Counted from the stretch's first letter, positions 1-6,697 are shown. The stretch: 6,697 bases of DNA from Spirochaeta sp. (GCA_030590585.1 JAUUYD010000130.1:1-6697); one strand, 5' to 3'. Made by a program: numbers and translations. Notes: generated from the letters alone by a model not told the origin.

Positions 1-980
1 CCGGCAAACACCAACAGGGCCAGAATGAGGGCCAGGACAATGAAGGCGGAAAGCCCAAGCCATGGCGCCTGGAGATTGGCCTTGGACTGGGCAAGCAGCT
101 CGCCGAGAGAGGGGGAACCGGGCGGCAGTCCGAATCCAAGGAAGTCCAGGGCCGTGAGTGAAGTGATGGCTCCACTCAAAGTGAAAGGCATGAAAGTCAG
201 GGTGGCAACCATGGCATTGGGTAGGACATGGCGATAGATGATGAGCCCGTCCGAGAGTCCCATAGCCTTGGCCGAGAGAACGTACTCGAAATTCCGGGCC
301 CGAAGGAATTCGGCCCGAACCACTCCGACGAAGCCCATCCAGCTGAAGAGCAGCAGTATACCCAGGAGCCACCAGAAATTGGGTTGGATGATGCTGGAAA
401 GAATGATGAGAATAAAGAGGGTGGGCAGGCTGCCCCATACTTCGATGAATCTCTGTCCGAGTATATCCAGTTTACCGCCGTAGTAACCCATGAAAGCTCC
501 AACCGAAACCCCGATCACGGATGAGACCAGGGTCAGTGTGAGACCGAAGAGTACCGAGACACGGAACCCATATATGACCCGGGCCAGAACATCCCGGCCC
601 CGGTCGTCGGTTCCCAGGATGTTCACAAGGGTAGGCGGCGAGGGAGCGGGACTGGGAAGCTTGTAGTTGATGGTGTTATAGCTGAATCGGACTGGGGGCC
701 AGATTATCCATCCCTTGCCCATAATCAGATTAGCCACGAAAGGATCCCGGTAATCGGCGGTAGTCTCGAAAACGCCGCCGAAGGCGGTCTCAGGGTAATT
801 CACGAAAACCGGGGCGTACAGCTGTCCATCGAATCGAATCAGCAGGGGCCGATCGTTGGCAATGAATTCGGCGAAGAGGGTCAGGACAAAAAGGATTACG
901 AAGATCCATGCCGATACCAGGCCAAGGCGATTGCGTTTGAACCGGCGGATGCGTTCGGCGGTAAGAGAACTCATATTCAT
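1..980 (-). CDS. yejE: YejE-family ABC transporter permease (3' end outside window)
   Basis: Inner-membrane permease of an oligopeptide-type ABC importer, expected to pair with YejB as the translocation pore. I translated the strand opposite 1-980: it begins MNMSSLTAERIRRF at 980 and stays open for 326 codons to the window edge. E. coli YejE is about 341 residues, so only the last ~15 are missing. A first membrane segment lies near residues 20-40, followed by a long periplasmic region (about 41-120) carrying the family motif LGTDDRGRDVLARVIYGFR (122-140). Further membrane segments lie near 143-165, 186-220, 258-275 and 310 to the edge. The EAA loop that contacts the ATPase is visible around 224-255 (A-K-A-M-G-L then H-V-L-P-N). 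The start is 2 nt after the yejB stop, with a GAGGG-like site about 11 nt upstream; a second ATG at 974 is possible. Family assignment is firm; the substrate (peptides, microcin C-like compounds) is inferred from the family. Confidence 0.93.
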   Translation of the reverse strand, partial: MNMSSLTAERIRRFKRNRLGLVSAWIFVILFVLTLFAEFIANDRPLLIRFDGQLYAPVFVNYPETAFGGVFETTADYRDPFVANLIMGKGWIIWPPVRFSYNTINYKLPSPAPSPPTLVNILGTDDRGRDVLARVIYGFRVSVLFGLTLTLVSSVIGVSVGAFMGYYGGKLDILGQRFIEVWGSLPTLFILIILSSIIQPNFWWLLGILLLFSWMGFVGVVRAEFLRARNFEYVLSAKAMGLSDGLIIYRHVLPNAMVATLTFMPFTLSGAITSLTALDFLGFGLPPGSPSLGELLAQSKANLQAPWLGLSAFIVLALILALLVFA

Positions 981-982
981 GC

Positions 983-2110
983 CTACACCGCCCTCTTCTC
1001 GAAATCGATCCGGGGATCGATAACGGTGTACATCAGGTCGGATACGAGCCCTAATACCAACCCGAGCAGGGTGAAGATGAAGAGAGTACCGAACATCACC
1101 GGATAATCCCGCTGCATCACCGCTTCAAAGCCCAGCAGTCCCAGACCGTTGAGTGAGAAGATGGTTTCGATGATAACCGAGGAGGTGAAGAGCATGCCGA
1201 TGAAAGCCCCCGGGAAGCCGGCGATAATGATGAGCATGGCGTTCCGGAACACATGACCTAAAAGGATTTTCTTCTCCGTCAGACCCTTGGCCCGGGCGGT
1301 CATGACGTACTGCTTTCCGATCTCGTCCATGAAGGAATTTTTCGTCAGCAGGGTGAGTGAGGCGAATCCGCCGATGAGCATGGCGGTTAACGGCAGCACC
1401 AGATGCCAGAAATAATCCAGTATTTTCATCCCGAAACTCAAGTCTTTCCAGTTCGTGGAAATGAGACCGCGTAAGGGGAAAATTTTCATGAAGGACCCCC
1501 CGGCGAATAGGACGATGAGGAGGATGGCGAAGAGGAAGGACGGCACGGCGTTCCCGAACACCACCACGGCACTGGTCCAGCGGTCGAAACGGGTCCCGTC
1601 CCGAACCGCCTTGCGGATACCCAGGGGTATGGAAATCAGATAAACCAATAATGTCGTCCAGATCCCAAGGGATATGGACACCGGCATGCGCTCTACCACC
1701 AAGCCGATCACCGACCTCCCCTTGAAAAGGCTGTCACCGAAATCGAAGGTCAGATAACTTTTGAGCATGTTGAAATAACGGACATGAATGGGTTTATCGA
1801 AACCGTAGCGCTTCTCGATTTCGGCAATAGTTTCGGGATCCAGGCCCCGGGCTCCACGGTATGGCGTACCCGTTGCACCGCCGGAATCCATGTCGGTACC
1901 TGAAGCATCACCGACGTTCTTCCCCGCCTCCATCTGACCGGTACCGGAGATGCGCTCCATGGCCATGTTGGACTCTATTCCCCTGGCCTGGGCGATGGCC
2001 TGGTCTACAGGTCCGCCGGGAGCCACCTGTACGATGAAAAAATTCACCGTGATGATCGCCCAGAGGGTGGGGATAATCAGTAACAGCCGCCGGAGTATAT
2101 ACGAACCCAT
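983..2110 (-). CDS. yejB: YejB-family ABC transporter permease
   Basis: First permease of the YejABEF-type importer, 375 residues against about 364 in E. coli, so complete. The N-terminal membrane helix (about 8-30) runs into the family's conserved V-A-P-G-G-P. A periplasmic loop follows, whose 50-85 stretch is rich in Gly, Ser, Thr and Asp, and then the conserved [14 protein letters not shown]...RYGFDKP block (85-107). Later membrane segments are near 147-165, 180-204, 235-256, 291-318 and 338-361. The EAA loop is visible at 270-295 (T-A-R-A-K-G-L ... H-V-F-R-N). The protein ends D-P-R-I-D-F-E, as in other YejB proteins. Its ATG is 11 nt after the yejA stop with an AGGA only 3 nt before it, a short spacing that may mean partly coupled translation. 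Close identity to the YejB signature blocks makes the family certain; the cargo is not determined. Confidence 0.96.
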   Translation of the reverse strand: MGSYILRRLLLIIPTLWAIITVNFFIVQVAPGGPVDQAIAQARGIESNMAMERISGTGQMEAGKNVGDASGTDMDSGGATGTPYRGARGLDPETIAEIEKRYGFDKPIHVRYFNMLKSYLTFDFGDSLFKGRSVIGLVVERMPVSISLGIWTTLLVYLISIPLGIRKAVRDGTRFDRWTSAVVVFGNAVPSFLFAILLIVLFAGGSFMKIFPLRGLISTNWKDLSFGMKILDYFWHLVLPLTAMLIGGFASLTLLTKNSFMDEIGKQYVMTARAKGLTEKKILLGHVFRNAMLIIIAGFPGAFIGMLFTSSVIIETIFSLNGLGLLGFEAVMQRDYPVMFGTLFIFTLLGLVLGLVSDLMYTVIDPRIDFEKRAV

Positions 2111-2121
2111 GAATCCTGTCG

Positions 2122-4029
2122 CTAAGGGAGTTTGGAGACTTTCTCTTCGTCAATCCACCAGTTTTCCGTACCGTCGCTGTACTTCGGCTTCAACTCGGGC
2201 CGGGAGAATTTATCCCAATAGGCCACACGGCTTATTCCGGCATGCCACAGAAACACACCGTAATGATTCCATTGGAGAACCCGATCGAAGGCCCTCCCCC
2301 AGAACAGCAGAGCCTGGTTGTCATTCTGATTGGCTACTATGCCTTCAACCAGATAATCCACGGCGGGATTCTGCACTCCGGAAAGATTCCAGGTGCTGTC
2401 GAGGAACTCCGAATGCCAGCCGATCTGAAGTCCTGAATCCGGGAAGAAACTACCGCCCTCCGCCCAGGAGATGAGGTCGAAATCCCGCTCCCGCACCCGG
2501 TTGATGTACTGGGTTGTGTCCACCAGGCGAATGTTCATTTCCACGCCCAGCTTTTTCAGATTTTCCTGGTACGGGATGGCCGGGCGTTCGGAGGAGGGAC
2601 TGTAGATAAGAAGTTCGAAAACCAGAGGCTCCCCGGTCTCCACATTTACCAGAACCTGGTCCCGGATTTCCCAACCAGCTTCTTTGAACAGTTCCAGAGC
2701 CGCGGCGATCTGGACGCGGACATTCCCGGAACCATCCGTTACCATGGGTTGATATTCGGTGGTGAAGACTTCTTCGGGAATCTGATCCCGGATGGGCTCG
2801 AGAATCTCTAATTCTTCCGGGCCCGGCAGGCCCATGGCCTCGAAGGGTGTTCCCTGGAAATAACTCCGTGTCCGTGAATACTGATCGTAGAAGAGGTTGT
2901 GATTGAGCCACTCGAAATCCATGACGTATCCCAGGGCTTCTCGAACCCGTCGGTCCGCAAGAACTGGTCTCTCGATGTTGAACACGTAGCGTTGGAGGGA
3001 TGAGGGGGTTTCATCCGGAAGCTCCTCCTTGATGATGTACCCGGCATCGAAGTTGGGACCGGTATACTGGGTAGCCCACTGCTTCGAGATATTCTCGAAT
3101 CTCATGTCGATTTCTCCGGCCTTCAGGGCTTCAAGTTTCACCACCTCATCACGGTACAAATCGTAACGGAGGTAGTCAAAATTGAGTTGACCTTTGATGG
3201 TCGGGATATCCATGGCCCAGTAATCCTTCAGACGTTCCCAGATAACATACTGACCCATGGCGTAATCCGAAACCCGATAGGCTCCGCTTCCCAATGGCGG
3301 TTCTGTGAGCGGTTCGGAAAAATCCCGATCCCGCCAGTACTGTGGCGGCAGGATGGTGAGTCCCCCAAGGGAGATGAGCAGTTCCTTGTCGCCTTCTTCA
3401 AGGATGAATTTCACCCGGTTTTCGTCCAGAGCTTCCACTGATGTGACGGCCCCGTAATAGGATTTGAATTGGGACACGCCTTCATTGAAGAATTTATTGA
3501 ACGAGAACACCACATCCTCGGCAACGATGGGCTTCCCGTCCTGATGCCGGGCCTCTGGCCGCAGATGGAAGATAATCCAGTCATACTCCGGTGGATATTC
3601 CACTGTCCCGGCGATAAGGCCGTAATAGACTTCAATCTCATCGGTGCTGGCTGTCATCAGTGAGTCATAAAACAGACCGGCACCCGGAACGGAATCACCC
3701 CTCTGGCCATAGCGATGGAAGCTGTCATAGGTTCCGGTTGCCGCCATTGTCAGAGTACCGCCCTTGGGAGCATCGGGATTCACGTAATCGAAGTGCGCGA
3801 AATCTGCGGGGTATTTCGACTCACTCCGCAGTGAGATGGCATGGCTGACGATAACACCGTCTGCGTTCACCTGTTCCACGGGATTGGGCGGGACGGTCCT
3901 TTCCACCGAAACCGAATCCGGGGAATCATCCACGGGAGCCGGGAAAGAAGAATCTTCACCGGTACCATCATTGCACGAGAAGAGAAACAGAATCGCCAGG
4001 AAACTCGCTATCAGTGTCAATTGCTTCAT
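2122..4029 (-). CDS. yejA: YejA-type oligopeptide-binding lipoprotein
   Basis: Extracytoplasmic substrate-binding protein (SBP_bac_5 family) that delivers peptides to YejBE; 635 residues against about 604 in E. coli YejA. I start it at the ATG at 4029, because GAGGGG sits 6 nt upstream and the sequence then reads [19 protein letters not shown], a lipoprotein signal with the lipid-modified Cys at residue 19. The ATG at 4083 would place 18 hydrophilic residues before the signal and overlap the likely promoter. Residues 20-55 form an acidic, Pro/Ser-rich linker typical of surface or periplasmic lipoproteins. The binding domain opens with the family block [13 protein letters not shown] (81-93) and contains the SBP_bac_5 signature [12 protein letters not shown] near 156-167. 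It ends with [10 protein letters not shown] and a W-W-I-D tail. It is the first gene of the operon. The family is firm; lipidation is predicted from the signal only (Phe at -2 is non-classical). Confidence 0.95.
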   Translation of the reverse strand: MKQLTLIASFLAILFLFSCNDGTGEDSSFPAPVDDSPDSVSVERTVPPNPVEQVNADGVIVSHAISLRSESKYPADFAHFDYVNPDAPKGGTLTMAATGTYDSFHRYGQRGDSVPGAGLFYDSLMTASTDEIEVYYGLIAGTVEYPPEYDWIIFHLRPEARHQDGKPIVAEDVVFSFNKFFNEGVSQFKSYYGAVTSVEALDENRVKFILEEGDKELLISLGGLTILPPQYWRDRDFSEPLTEPPLGSGAYRVSDYAMGQYVIWERLKDYWAMDIPTIKGQLNFDYLRYDLYRDEVVKLEALKAGEIDMRFENISKQWATQYTGPNFDAGYIIKEELPDETPSSLQRYVFNIERPVLADRRVREALGYVMDFEWLNHNLFYDQYSRTRSYFQGTPFEAMGLPGPEELEILEPIRDQIPEEVFTTEYQPMVTDGSGNVRVQIAAALELFKEAGWEIRDQVLVNVETGEPLVFELLIYSPSSERPAIPYQENLKKLGVEMNIRLVDTTQYINRVRERDFDLISWAEGGSFFPDSGLQIGWHSEFLDSTWNLSGVQNPAVDYLVEGIVANQNDNQALLFWGRAFDRVLQWNHYGVFLWHAGISRVAYWDKFSRPELKPKYSDGTENWWIDEEKVSKLP

Positions 4030-4035
4030 ATACAA

Positions 4036-4041
4036 CCCCTC
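4036..4041 (-). promoter_or_regulatory. Shine-Dalgarno of yejA
   Basis: GAGGGG on the minus strand, 6 nt before the ATG at 4029. It decides the start of yejA in favour of this ATG over the in-frame ATG at 4083, which would also lack a lipoprotein signal at its N-terminus. Confidence 0.75.
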
Positions 4042-4054
4042 ATATATGAATGAA

Positions 4055-4083
4055 ATACTAGATGTTTGGAGGATGGTGGTCAA
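4055..4083 (-). promoter_or_regulatory. Predicted sigma70 promoter of the yejABE operon
   Basis: On the minus strand, TTGACC (4083-4078, five of six matches to the -35 consensus) is followed after exactly 17 nt by TAGTAT (4060-4055, four of six matches to the -10 consensus). Transcription would start near 4048, leaving a leader of about 20 nt that contains the yejA ribosome site. The promoter lies between the thiolase stop and yejA, so the operon need not depend on thiolase read-through. A second TATACT lies further upstream (in 4110-4125) but has no matching -35. Confidence 0.5.
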
Positions 4084-4142
4084 ATGCCGCCTGTATAAAC
4101 CTCAGCAGCAGCACAGTATAAAAATTGGCGCGCTCCCCCGGT

Positions 4143-4226
4143 TCATACTTTTTTTATTAGTACGGCAGTGCCCATTCCTCCACCGGCACAGAGGGAAGCA
4201 AGGCCGGTTTCAGCTCCCCGTTTAAT
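4143..4226 (-). pseudogene. C-terminal remnant of a thiolase (acetyl-CoA acetyltransferase)
   Basis: The minus strand reads RGAETGLASLCAGGGMGTA followed by V-L-I-K-K-V and a TGA stop at 4145-4143. This is the characteristic end of thiolases (acetyl-CoA C-acetyltransferase), including the active-site C-A-G-G-G / C-x-G-G-G cysteine loop that activates the second acetyl-CoA. In-frame residues before it (L-I-K) still fit the family, but beyond about 4226 the sequence becomes the left end of an IS200-type element, and no thiolase sequence resumes anywhere to the right in this window. The fragment keeps one catalytic cysteine but lacks the nucleophilic cysteine and both folds, so it cannot be active. 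It is a gene truncated by insertion or by insertion plus deletion. It is on the same strand as yejA and ends 113 nt upstream of it. Confidence 0.82.
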
Positions 4227-4246
4227 CAAAGGTGGGTTTAATTCCC

Positions 4247-4261
4247 CGCCCCTTTGGGGCG
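4247..4261 (+). repeat. Left-end hairpin of the IS200-type element
   Basis: A perfect 6-bp stem, CGCCCC / GGGGCG, closed by a TTT loop, about 30 nt before the tnpA start. In IS200/IS605 elements such subterminal hairpins are bound by TnpA on single-stranded DNA. Its position relative to tnpA matches a left end. It could also act on the RNA to dampen tnpA expression from outside promoters, as in IS200. Confidence 0.7.
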
Positions 4262-4291
4262 AAATCCCTCAAACGATGTAATCTATGAGAC

Positions 4292-4735
4292 GTGAGTGAT
4301 CACTTATATAAAAGTCATAATAAGACGCTCCTCTTGTATCACTTGGTATTTCCTGCGAAGTATCGACGAAAAGTTTTTTCTTCTTCAGTGGAGAAAACAC
4401 TGAAGGAGACTTGTCTAGGAATAGAGGAACGTTTCGAAATCTGCTTTGTAGAAATCGGGATGGAGGAGGATAATGTGCATTTTCTTGTGCAGGGGATTCC
4501 CAATATGACGGTAAGTCGAATAGTGACAATTATAAAAAGTATTACAGCAAAAGAGATATTCAAAAGGCATCCAGAGGTAAAAAAGATATTATGGGGAGGG
4601 GCTCTTTGGACCAGTGGCTATTATGCAAACACTGTCGGGAGATATGCGAGTGAAGAAACTATAAGAAAGTATGTCAGAAATCAAGGGCGCGAGTACAAAC
4701 CGATATATGAGGCACAATTGTCCTTTGACCTATAG
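4292..4735 (+). CDS. tnpA: IS200-type transposase TnpA (Y1 HUH family), variant HUH motif
   Basis: Single-strand DNA transposase of 147 residues, the normal full length. It starts at a GTG (4292); no in-frame ATG precedes it, and upstream ATGs at 4275 and 4285 are in other frames. The opening K-S-H-N ... L-L-Y-H-L-V-F-P-A-K-Y-R-R-K-V is typical of the family. The metal-binding HUH site is at residues 61-63 and here reads N-V-H (codons AAT GTG CAT), where relatives I know read H-V-H. The catalytic tyrosine is Tyr127 in I-R-K-Y-V-R-N-Q-G, aligning with Tyr127 of IS608 TnpA. The conserved W-G-G-x-x-W and Y-x-x-N-T-V-G blocks are also present. The frame is intact, so it may be made, but loss of the first His could reduce or abolish cleavage. 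The ribosome site is weak (GAGA just upstream), fitting the poor translation of IS200 transposases. Confidence 0.92.
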   Translation: MSDHLYKSHNKTLLLYHLVFPAKYRRKVFSSSVEKTLKETCLGIEERFEICFVEIGMEEDNVHFLVQGIPNMTVSRIVTIIKSITAKEIFKRHPEVKKILWGGALWTSGYYANTVGRYASEETIRKYVRNQGREYKPIYEAQLSFDL

Positions 4736-4745
4736 GCTCTCAAGA

Positions 4746-4770
4746 TACCCCGCTGCTCTGCGGCGGGGTA
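4746..4770 (+). repeat. Right-end hairpin of the IS200-type element
   Basis: An 11-bp stem (TACCCCGCTGC paired with GCGGCGGGGTA, one G-T wobble) and a TCT loop, 10 nt after the tnpA stop. It is the expected right-end recognition hairpin for TnpA. As RNA it resembles the stem of an intrinsic terminator, though only one T follows it. The group II intron begins 7 nt past its foot. Confidence 0.8.
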
Positions 4771-4776
4771 GTTCAT

Positions 4777-5245
4777 GTGTGCCCGGCATGGCATATTTGC
4801 TGACCTTCTGGATGTTATCTGGAAGTAAAACGTTCACCGTTACCGGACGGAAGAACAAAACCAACAGGACAAGGGCATCGTCCGAAATGGCGGGTCCGGA
4901 GGAAGTATGAGGTAGATCCCATGTACGTAGCGAACAGTGAACCGGCTACATGGCGCTATGGAAAGAGGCTGAGCAGGCATGATAGAGCAAAGCCCGATAC
5001 TCGGAATTAATTTCCATAGTGTGAAGCTGGATGGTATATGGAAAGGCAATATGTCTTACCCGGGGAAGCCCTCCTTCTATGATGGTGATAAGTTGCCAAA
5101 CCATCATAAAACAGCAATCGAAGAGGTAATCCCAAAGCGAGAACTGGAGAAGAGGGGGGTGCGATTCATAGGTAGTACTGATGATGCGGAGCCGTTGAAA
5201 ACTGGTAACAGGTTGGAGGAGAAAACTTCGCGGACCGGAATAACC
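4777..5245 (+). mobile_element. Group II intron, 5' portion (class IIC-like), 3' end missing
   Basis: From 4777 the sequence reads GTGTGCCCGGCATGG, which matches, as I recall it, the start of the class IIC intron of Oceanobacillus iheyensis. Around 5055 TTACCCGGGGA also matches an internal stretch of that ribozyme. The region is full of stems expected of domain I and its neighbours: CCATGTA 4919-4925 with TACATGG 4947-4953, CCGGAC 4843-4848 with GTCCGG 4894-4899, CCGA/TCGG 4994-5004, and TATGATGG 5078-5085 with CCATCATA 5101-5108. Reading frames through it (such as 4979-5257) match no protein and are best seen as RNA gene sequence. No reverse transcriptase/maturase, domain V or domain VI follows, so the intron is truncated and cannot splice alone. 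The right limit is approximate. It lies 7 nt after a hairpin, the usual target of IIC introns. Confidence 0.7.
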
Positions 5246-5474
5246 CCGGATATCTGAAGTTGTTAATCAGATATGGAAAGCTATGAACGAAAGGTATTAT
5301 GTAACAGCGCGGCCGAGTTGGAATAAAACATGATGGGGAGAAGAGAATCAGAAAACTAAATGGGGATATCCGAGAAACAATAAAACACCGAGAAAAGAGA
5401 CTTTTCAAGGTCATCAGGGTATCCGATTCACAAACATTAGCATCCACTTTTACGGATGCACCCATAAGACAATA
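5246..5474. other. Unassigned sequence between intron and IS3 remnant
   Basis: About 230 nt that I cannot assign. All three plus-strand frames carry stops (for example at 5255-5257). The minus-strand frame across 5166-5585 is long but resembles no family and overlaps both flanking elements, so I do not call it. The stretch may hold decayed intron domain IV/maturase sequence, the lost 5' part of the IS3 orfA and its left end, or both. No terminal inverted repeat or target duplication is evident to me. Confidence 0.4.
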
Positions 5475-5691
5475 ATCAGTCGTGAAGGAATGAGTTACGA
5501 GAGTTACTCTACAAATGGAGCAAAGAGTTCCTGGAAGCCGGAAAAAGGCGCCTTGCCGGTGACACCGTTCGAGAAGCAACCTCACCGGAGGTAAACGATC
5601 TCAGAAGTGAAAACGACACACTCAAACAGGTGGTTGCAGAGCTGATGCTCAAGAACCGGATGTTAAAAAAAGTCAGACGGGTTTAGAATAA
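5475..5691 (+). pseudogene. IS3-family OrfA remnant (helix-turn-helix subunit, C-terminal part)
   Basis: The frame beginning near 5492 reads L-Y-K-W-S-K-E-F-L-E-A-G-K-R-R-L-A-G-D-T, then T-S-P-E-V-N-D-L-R-S-E-N-D-T-L-K-Q-V-V-A-E-L-M-L-K-N-R-M-L-K-K. This is the end of the DNA-binding region and the leucine-zipper-like helix of an IS3 OrfA (heptad Leu/Val spacing). Just before it, the other frame reads I-S-R-E-G-M-S (5475-5495), which fits the recognition helix R-R-E-G-I-S of relatives, so a frameshift lies near 5495-5502. In frame the protein ends R-V-stop at 5684-5686. Moving back one base at the run of seven A (5665-5671) instead gives S-Q-T-G-L-E-stop at 5691, closer to the usual family tail. 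The N-terminal half is missing or unrecognisable. Confidence 0.8.
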
Positions 5692-5705
5692 AGCTGGGTT
5701 CGTAT

Positions 5706-6697
5706 ATGAAGTACAGCCAGACAGAGAAGTTCGAAATCATAAGGCTCGTAGAGCAATCAGATCTCGGTGTACATAGAACATTGTCCCAGATAGGTATCAG
5801 TAAGAGTAGCTTCTACCAGTGGTACCGCAGATATCTGGAGGATGGCTATGACGGTCTGTGTCCGAAATCCAAACGACCCAACCAATTTTGGAATCGCATC
5901 CCAGACCCGGAGAGGAAGAAGGTCGTCGATTACGCCCTGGATCATACTTGGCTTTCCTGCCGGGAGGTGGCAGTCGAATTCACCGACAAACAGGGGTATT
6001 TCATCTTGAGAATCCAGTGTATACCGCATTCTGAAGGCTGCAGGGCTCATTACCTCTCCGGCATATGCCATCCAGACCGCTGCCGATGAGTACCATCATA
6101 AGACGACACGGGTTAACGAGCTGTGGCAAACCGATTTCACTTATCTGAAAATCGTCGGTTGGGGATGGTACTATCTATCCACCATCCTGGATGATTACTC
6201 CCGTAAGATTCTCGCTTGGAAACTCTGCACTCAGATGACTGCCGATGAAGTGAACCTGACGTTGAATATGGCCATCTCAGAGACCGGGGTGAAAGCGGAA
6301 CATGTCGAGATGAAACCTCGGCTCTTAAGCGATAATGGGTCCTGTGTAGGCTCGCAAATTATTTAATCCAATCAAGCCAAGAATCTCTCATACTGAGTTA
6401 ATCAGATCTCATTACCACTTAATTAATCATTCTCGGGGCCAGCCCTTTCACCCTCAAACGCAAAGCAAGATTGAGCGGTATCACCGGTCAATGAAGAATA
6501 TCCTCCTGTTAGACAATTATTATCTGCCGCAGGAGCTGGAAGCTCAAATTGTCTAGTGGGTCGATTACTTCAACAATCGCCGTTATCACGAATCGCTCGG
6601 GAACATTACACCAAGGGACAAGTATGCTGGGCGGGAAAAACAGATATTCAAGGAAAGGAGGAAGGTTAAGGAGCGGACAATTCGATTGCGCCGCAAG
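5706..6697 (+). pseudogene. IS3-family transposase OrfB (DDE integrase), multiply disrupted
   Basis: Catalytic subunit that cuts and joins IS ends; intact relatives are about 340 residues. It begins MKYSQTEKFEIIRLVE at 5706, with a helix-turn-helix (G-I-S-K-S-S-F-Y-Q-W-Y-R-R-Y) and Q-F-W-N-R-I-P, in frame to about 6009. A +1 frameshift at 6001-6012 moves the homology to the next frame (S-S-V-Y-R-I-L-K-A-A-G-L from 6013), which carries W-Q-T-D-F-T-Y (first Asp, 6133-6135) and L-S-D-N-G (second Asp, 6331-6333) and stops at 6364-6366. Homology resumes in the third frame at about 6428 (H-S-R-G-Q-P-F-H-P-Q-T-Q-S-K-I-E-R-Y), with the catalytic Glu at 6473-6475. A TAG interrupts at 6554-6556 before W-V-D-Y-F-N-N-R-R-Y-H-E-S-L. 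Two frameshifts and a stop make it inactive. It continues to the window edge. Confidence 0.9.

Larger units (their letters stand above)
4230..4776 (+). mobile_element. IS200-type element (IS200/IS605 family, tnpA only)
   Basis: A compact element with one transposase gene and a hairpin at each end, the layout of IS200: no inverted repeats, single-stranded transposition, no tnpB. The left hairpin lies at 4247-4261 and the right one at 4746-4770; the last bases GTTCAT precede the abrupt switch to intron sequence. The left boundary is placed where thiolase coding ends and the AT-rich leader (GGTGGGTTTAATT) starts, and is accurate only to a few bases. The element is visibly AT-richer than the yej genes, as expected of an acquired piece. 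It interrupts the thiolase gene, at least on its left side. Confidence 0.8.
5475..6697 (+). mobile_element. Decayed IS3-family insertion sequence (runs off right edge)
   Basis: Consecutive orfA and orfB remnants in the usual IS3 order and spacing (orfA end 5686 or 5691, orfB start 5706). Both are broken by indels, so the element is a fossil. The left end is not identifiable, and the right end lies past the window: the last codons visible are close to the C-terminus of orfB. Confidence 0.85.

Noticed and set aside
197..502. Reading frames of 70-101 codons across the yejE region
   Set aside because: They are in other frames or on the other strand of clear YejE coding sequence. The same applies to the many short frames across yejA and yejB.
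4747..4800. Right-end hairpin as a dedicated rho-independent terminator
   Set aside because: The stem is strong, but only one T follows it, and its place is explained as the IS200 right end.
5194..5230. GAGCCGTTGAAAACTGG as intron domain V
   Set aside because: It starts like domain V, but the matching CGGTTC arm and the 34-nt two-stem shape are absent. It sits before the expected maturase position, so it is more likely part of domains III/IV.
4979..5257. 92-codon plus-strand reading frame as a small protein gene
   Set aside because: It lies wholly in the structured intron region, matches no family I know, and its codons overlap long complementary stems (5078-5108). It is better explained as ribozyme RNA.
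5283..5288. ATGAAC, complementary to the 5'-exon end GTTCAT, as EBS1
   Set aside because: EBS1 should lie inside domain I, well upstream of here, and a 6-nt match is expected by chance in about 500 nt.
5166..5585. 139-codon minus-strand reading frame as a gene
   Set aside because: It spans the intron, the orphan stretch and the OrfA remnant, whose plus-strand homology is clear. Composition (Cys/Phe/Ser-rich) looks like antisense noise.

Overview
The window divides into two parts. The left two thirds (1-4029) is an ordinary chromosomal operon on the minus strand, read right to left: yejA-yejB-yejE. It encodes an oligopeptide-type ABC importer of the YejABEF family (the microcin C / peptide uptake system in enterobacteria). 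yejA is the substrate-binding protein and yejB and yejE are the two membrane permeases. yejE runs off the left edge about 15 codons before its expected end, and the ATPase gene yejF, if present, lies beyond that edge. The genes are tightly packed (gaps of 11 and 2 nt), so one transcript is likely. A good sigma70-type promoter and a Shine-Dalgarno sit just upstream of yejA. YejA has a lipoprotein signal peptide with a non-classical lipobox, not a plain Sec signal. Together with the moderately GC-rich genes this suggests a diderm bacterium in which the binding protein is membrane anchored. A spirochaete would fit the loose lipobox, but that is only a guess.

Upstream of the operon, on the same strand, are the last ~26 codons of a thiolase (acetyl-CoA acetyltransferase) gene, ending at 4143. 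The thiolase is cut at about 4226 by a nest of mobile DNA that fills the rest of the window: (a) an IS200-type element (about 4230-4776) with hairpins at both ends and a 147-residue tnpA whose HUH motif reads N-V-H; (b) starting immediately after the right-end hairpin of that element, the 5' part of a group II intron (from 4777 to about 5245) with the GTGTGCCCGGCATGG start typical of class IIC introns but no recognisable maturase, domain V or domain VI; (c) about 230 nt of unassigned sequence; and (d) a decayed IS3-family element (about 5475 to the window end) with pieces of orfA and orfB broken by frameshifts, an extra AT-rich block and a stop codon.

Nothing here looks like a new defence or biosynthetic system. 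The most interesting points are the precise placement of the intron after the IS200 end hairpin, the altered HUH residue in the transposase, and the capture of a thiolase tail beside the operon promoter.
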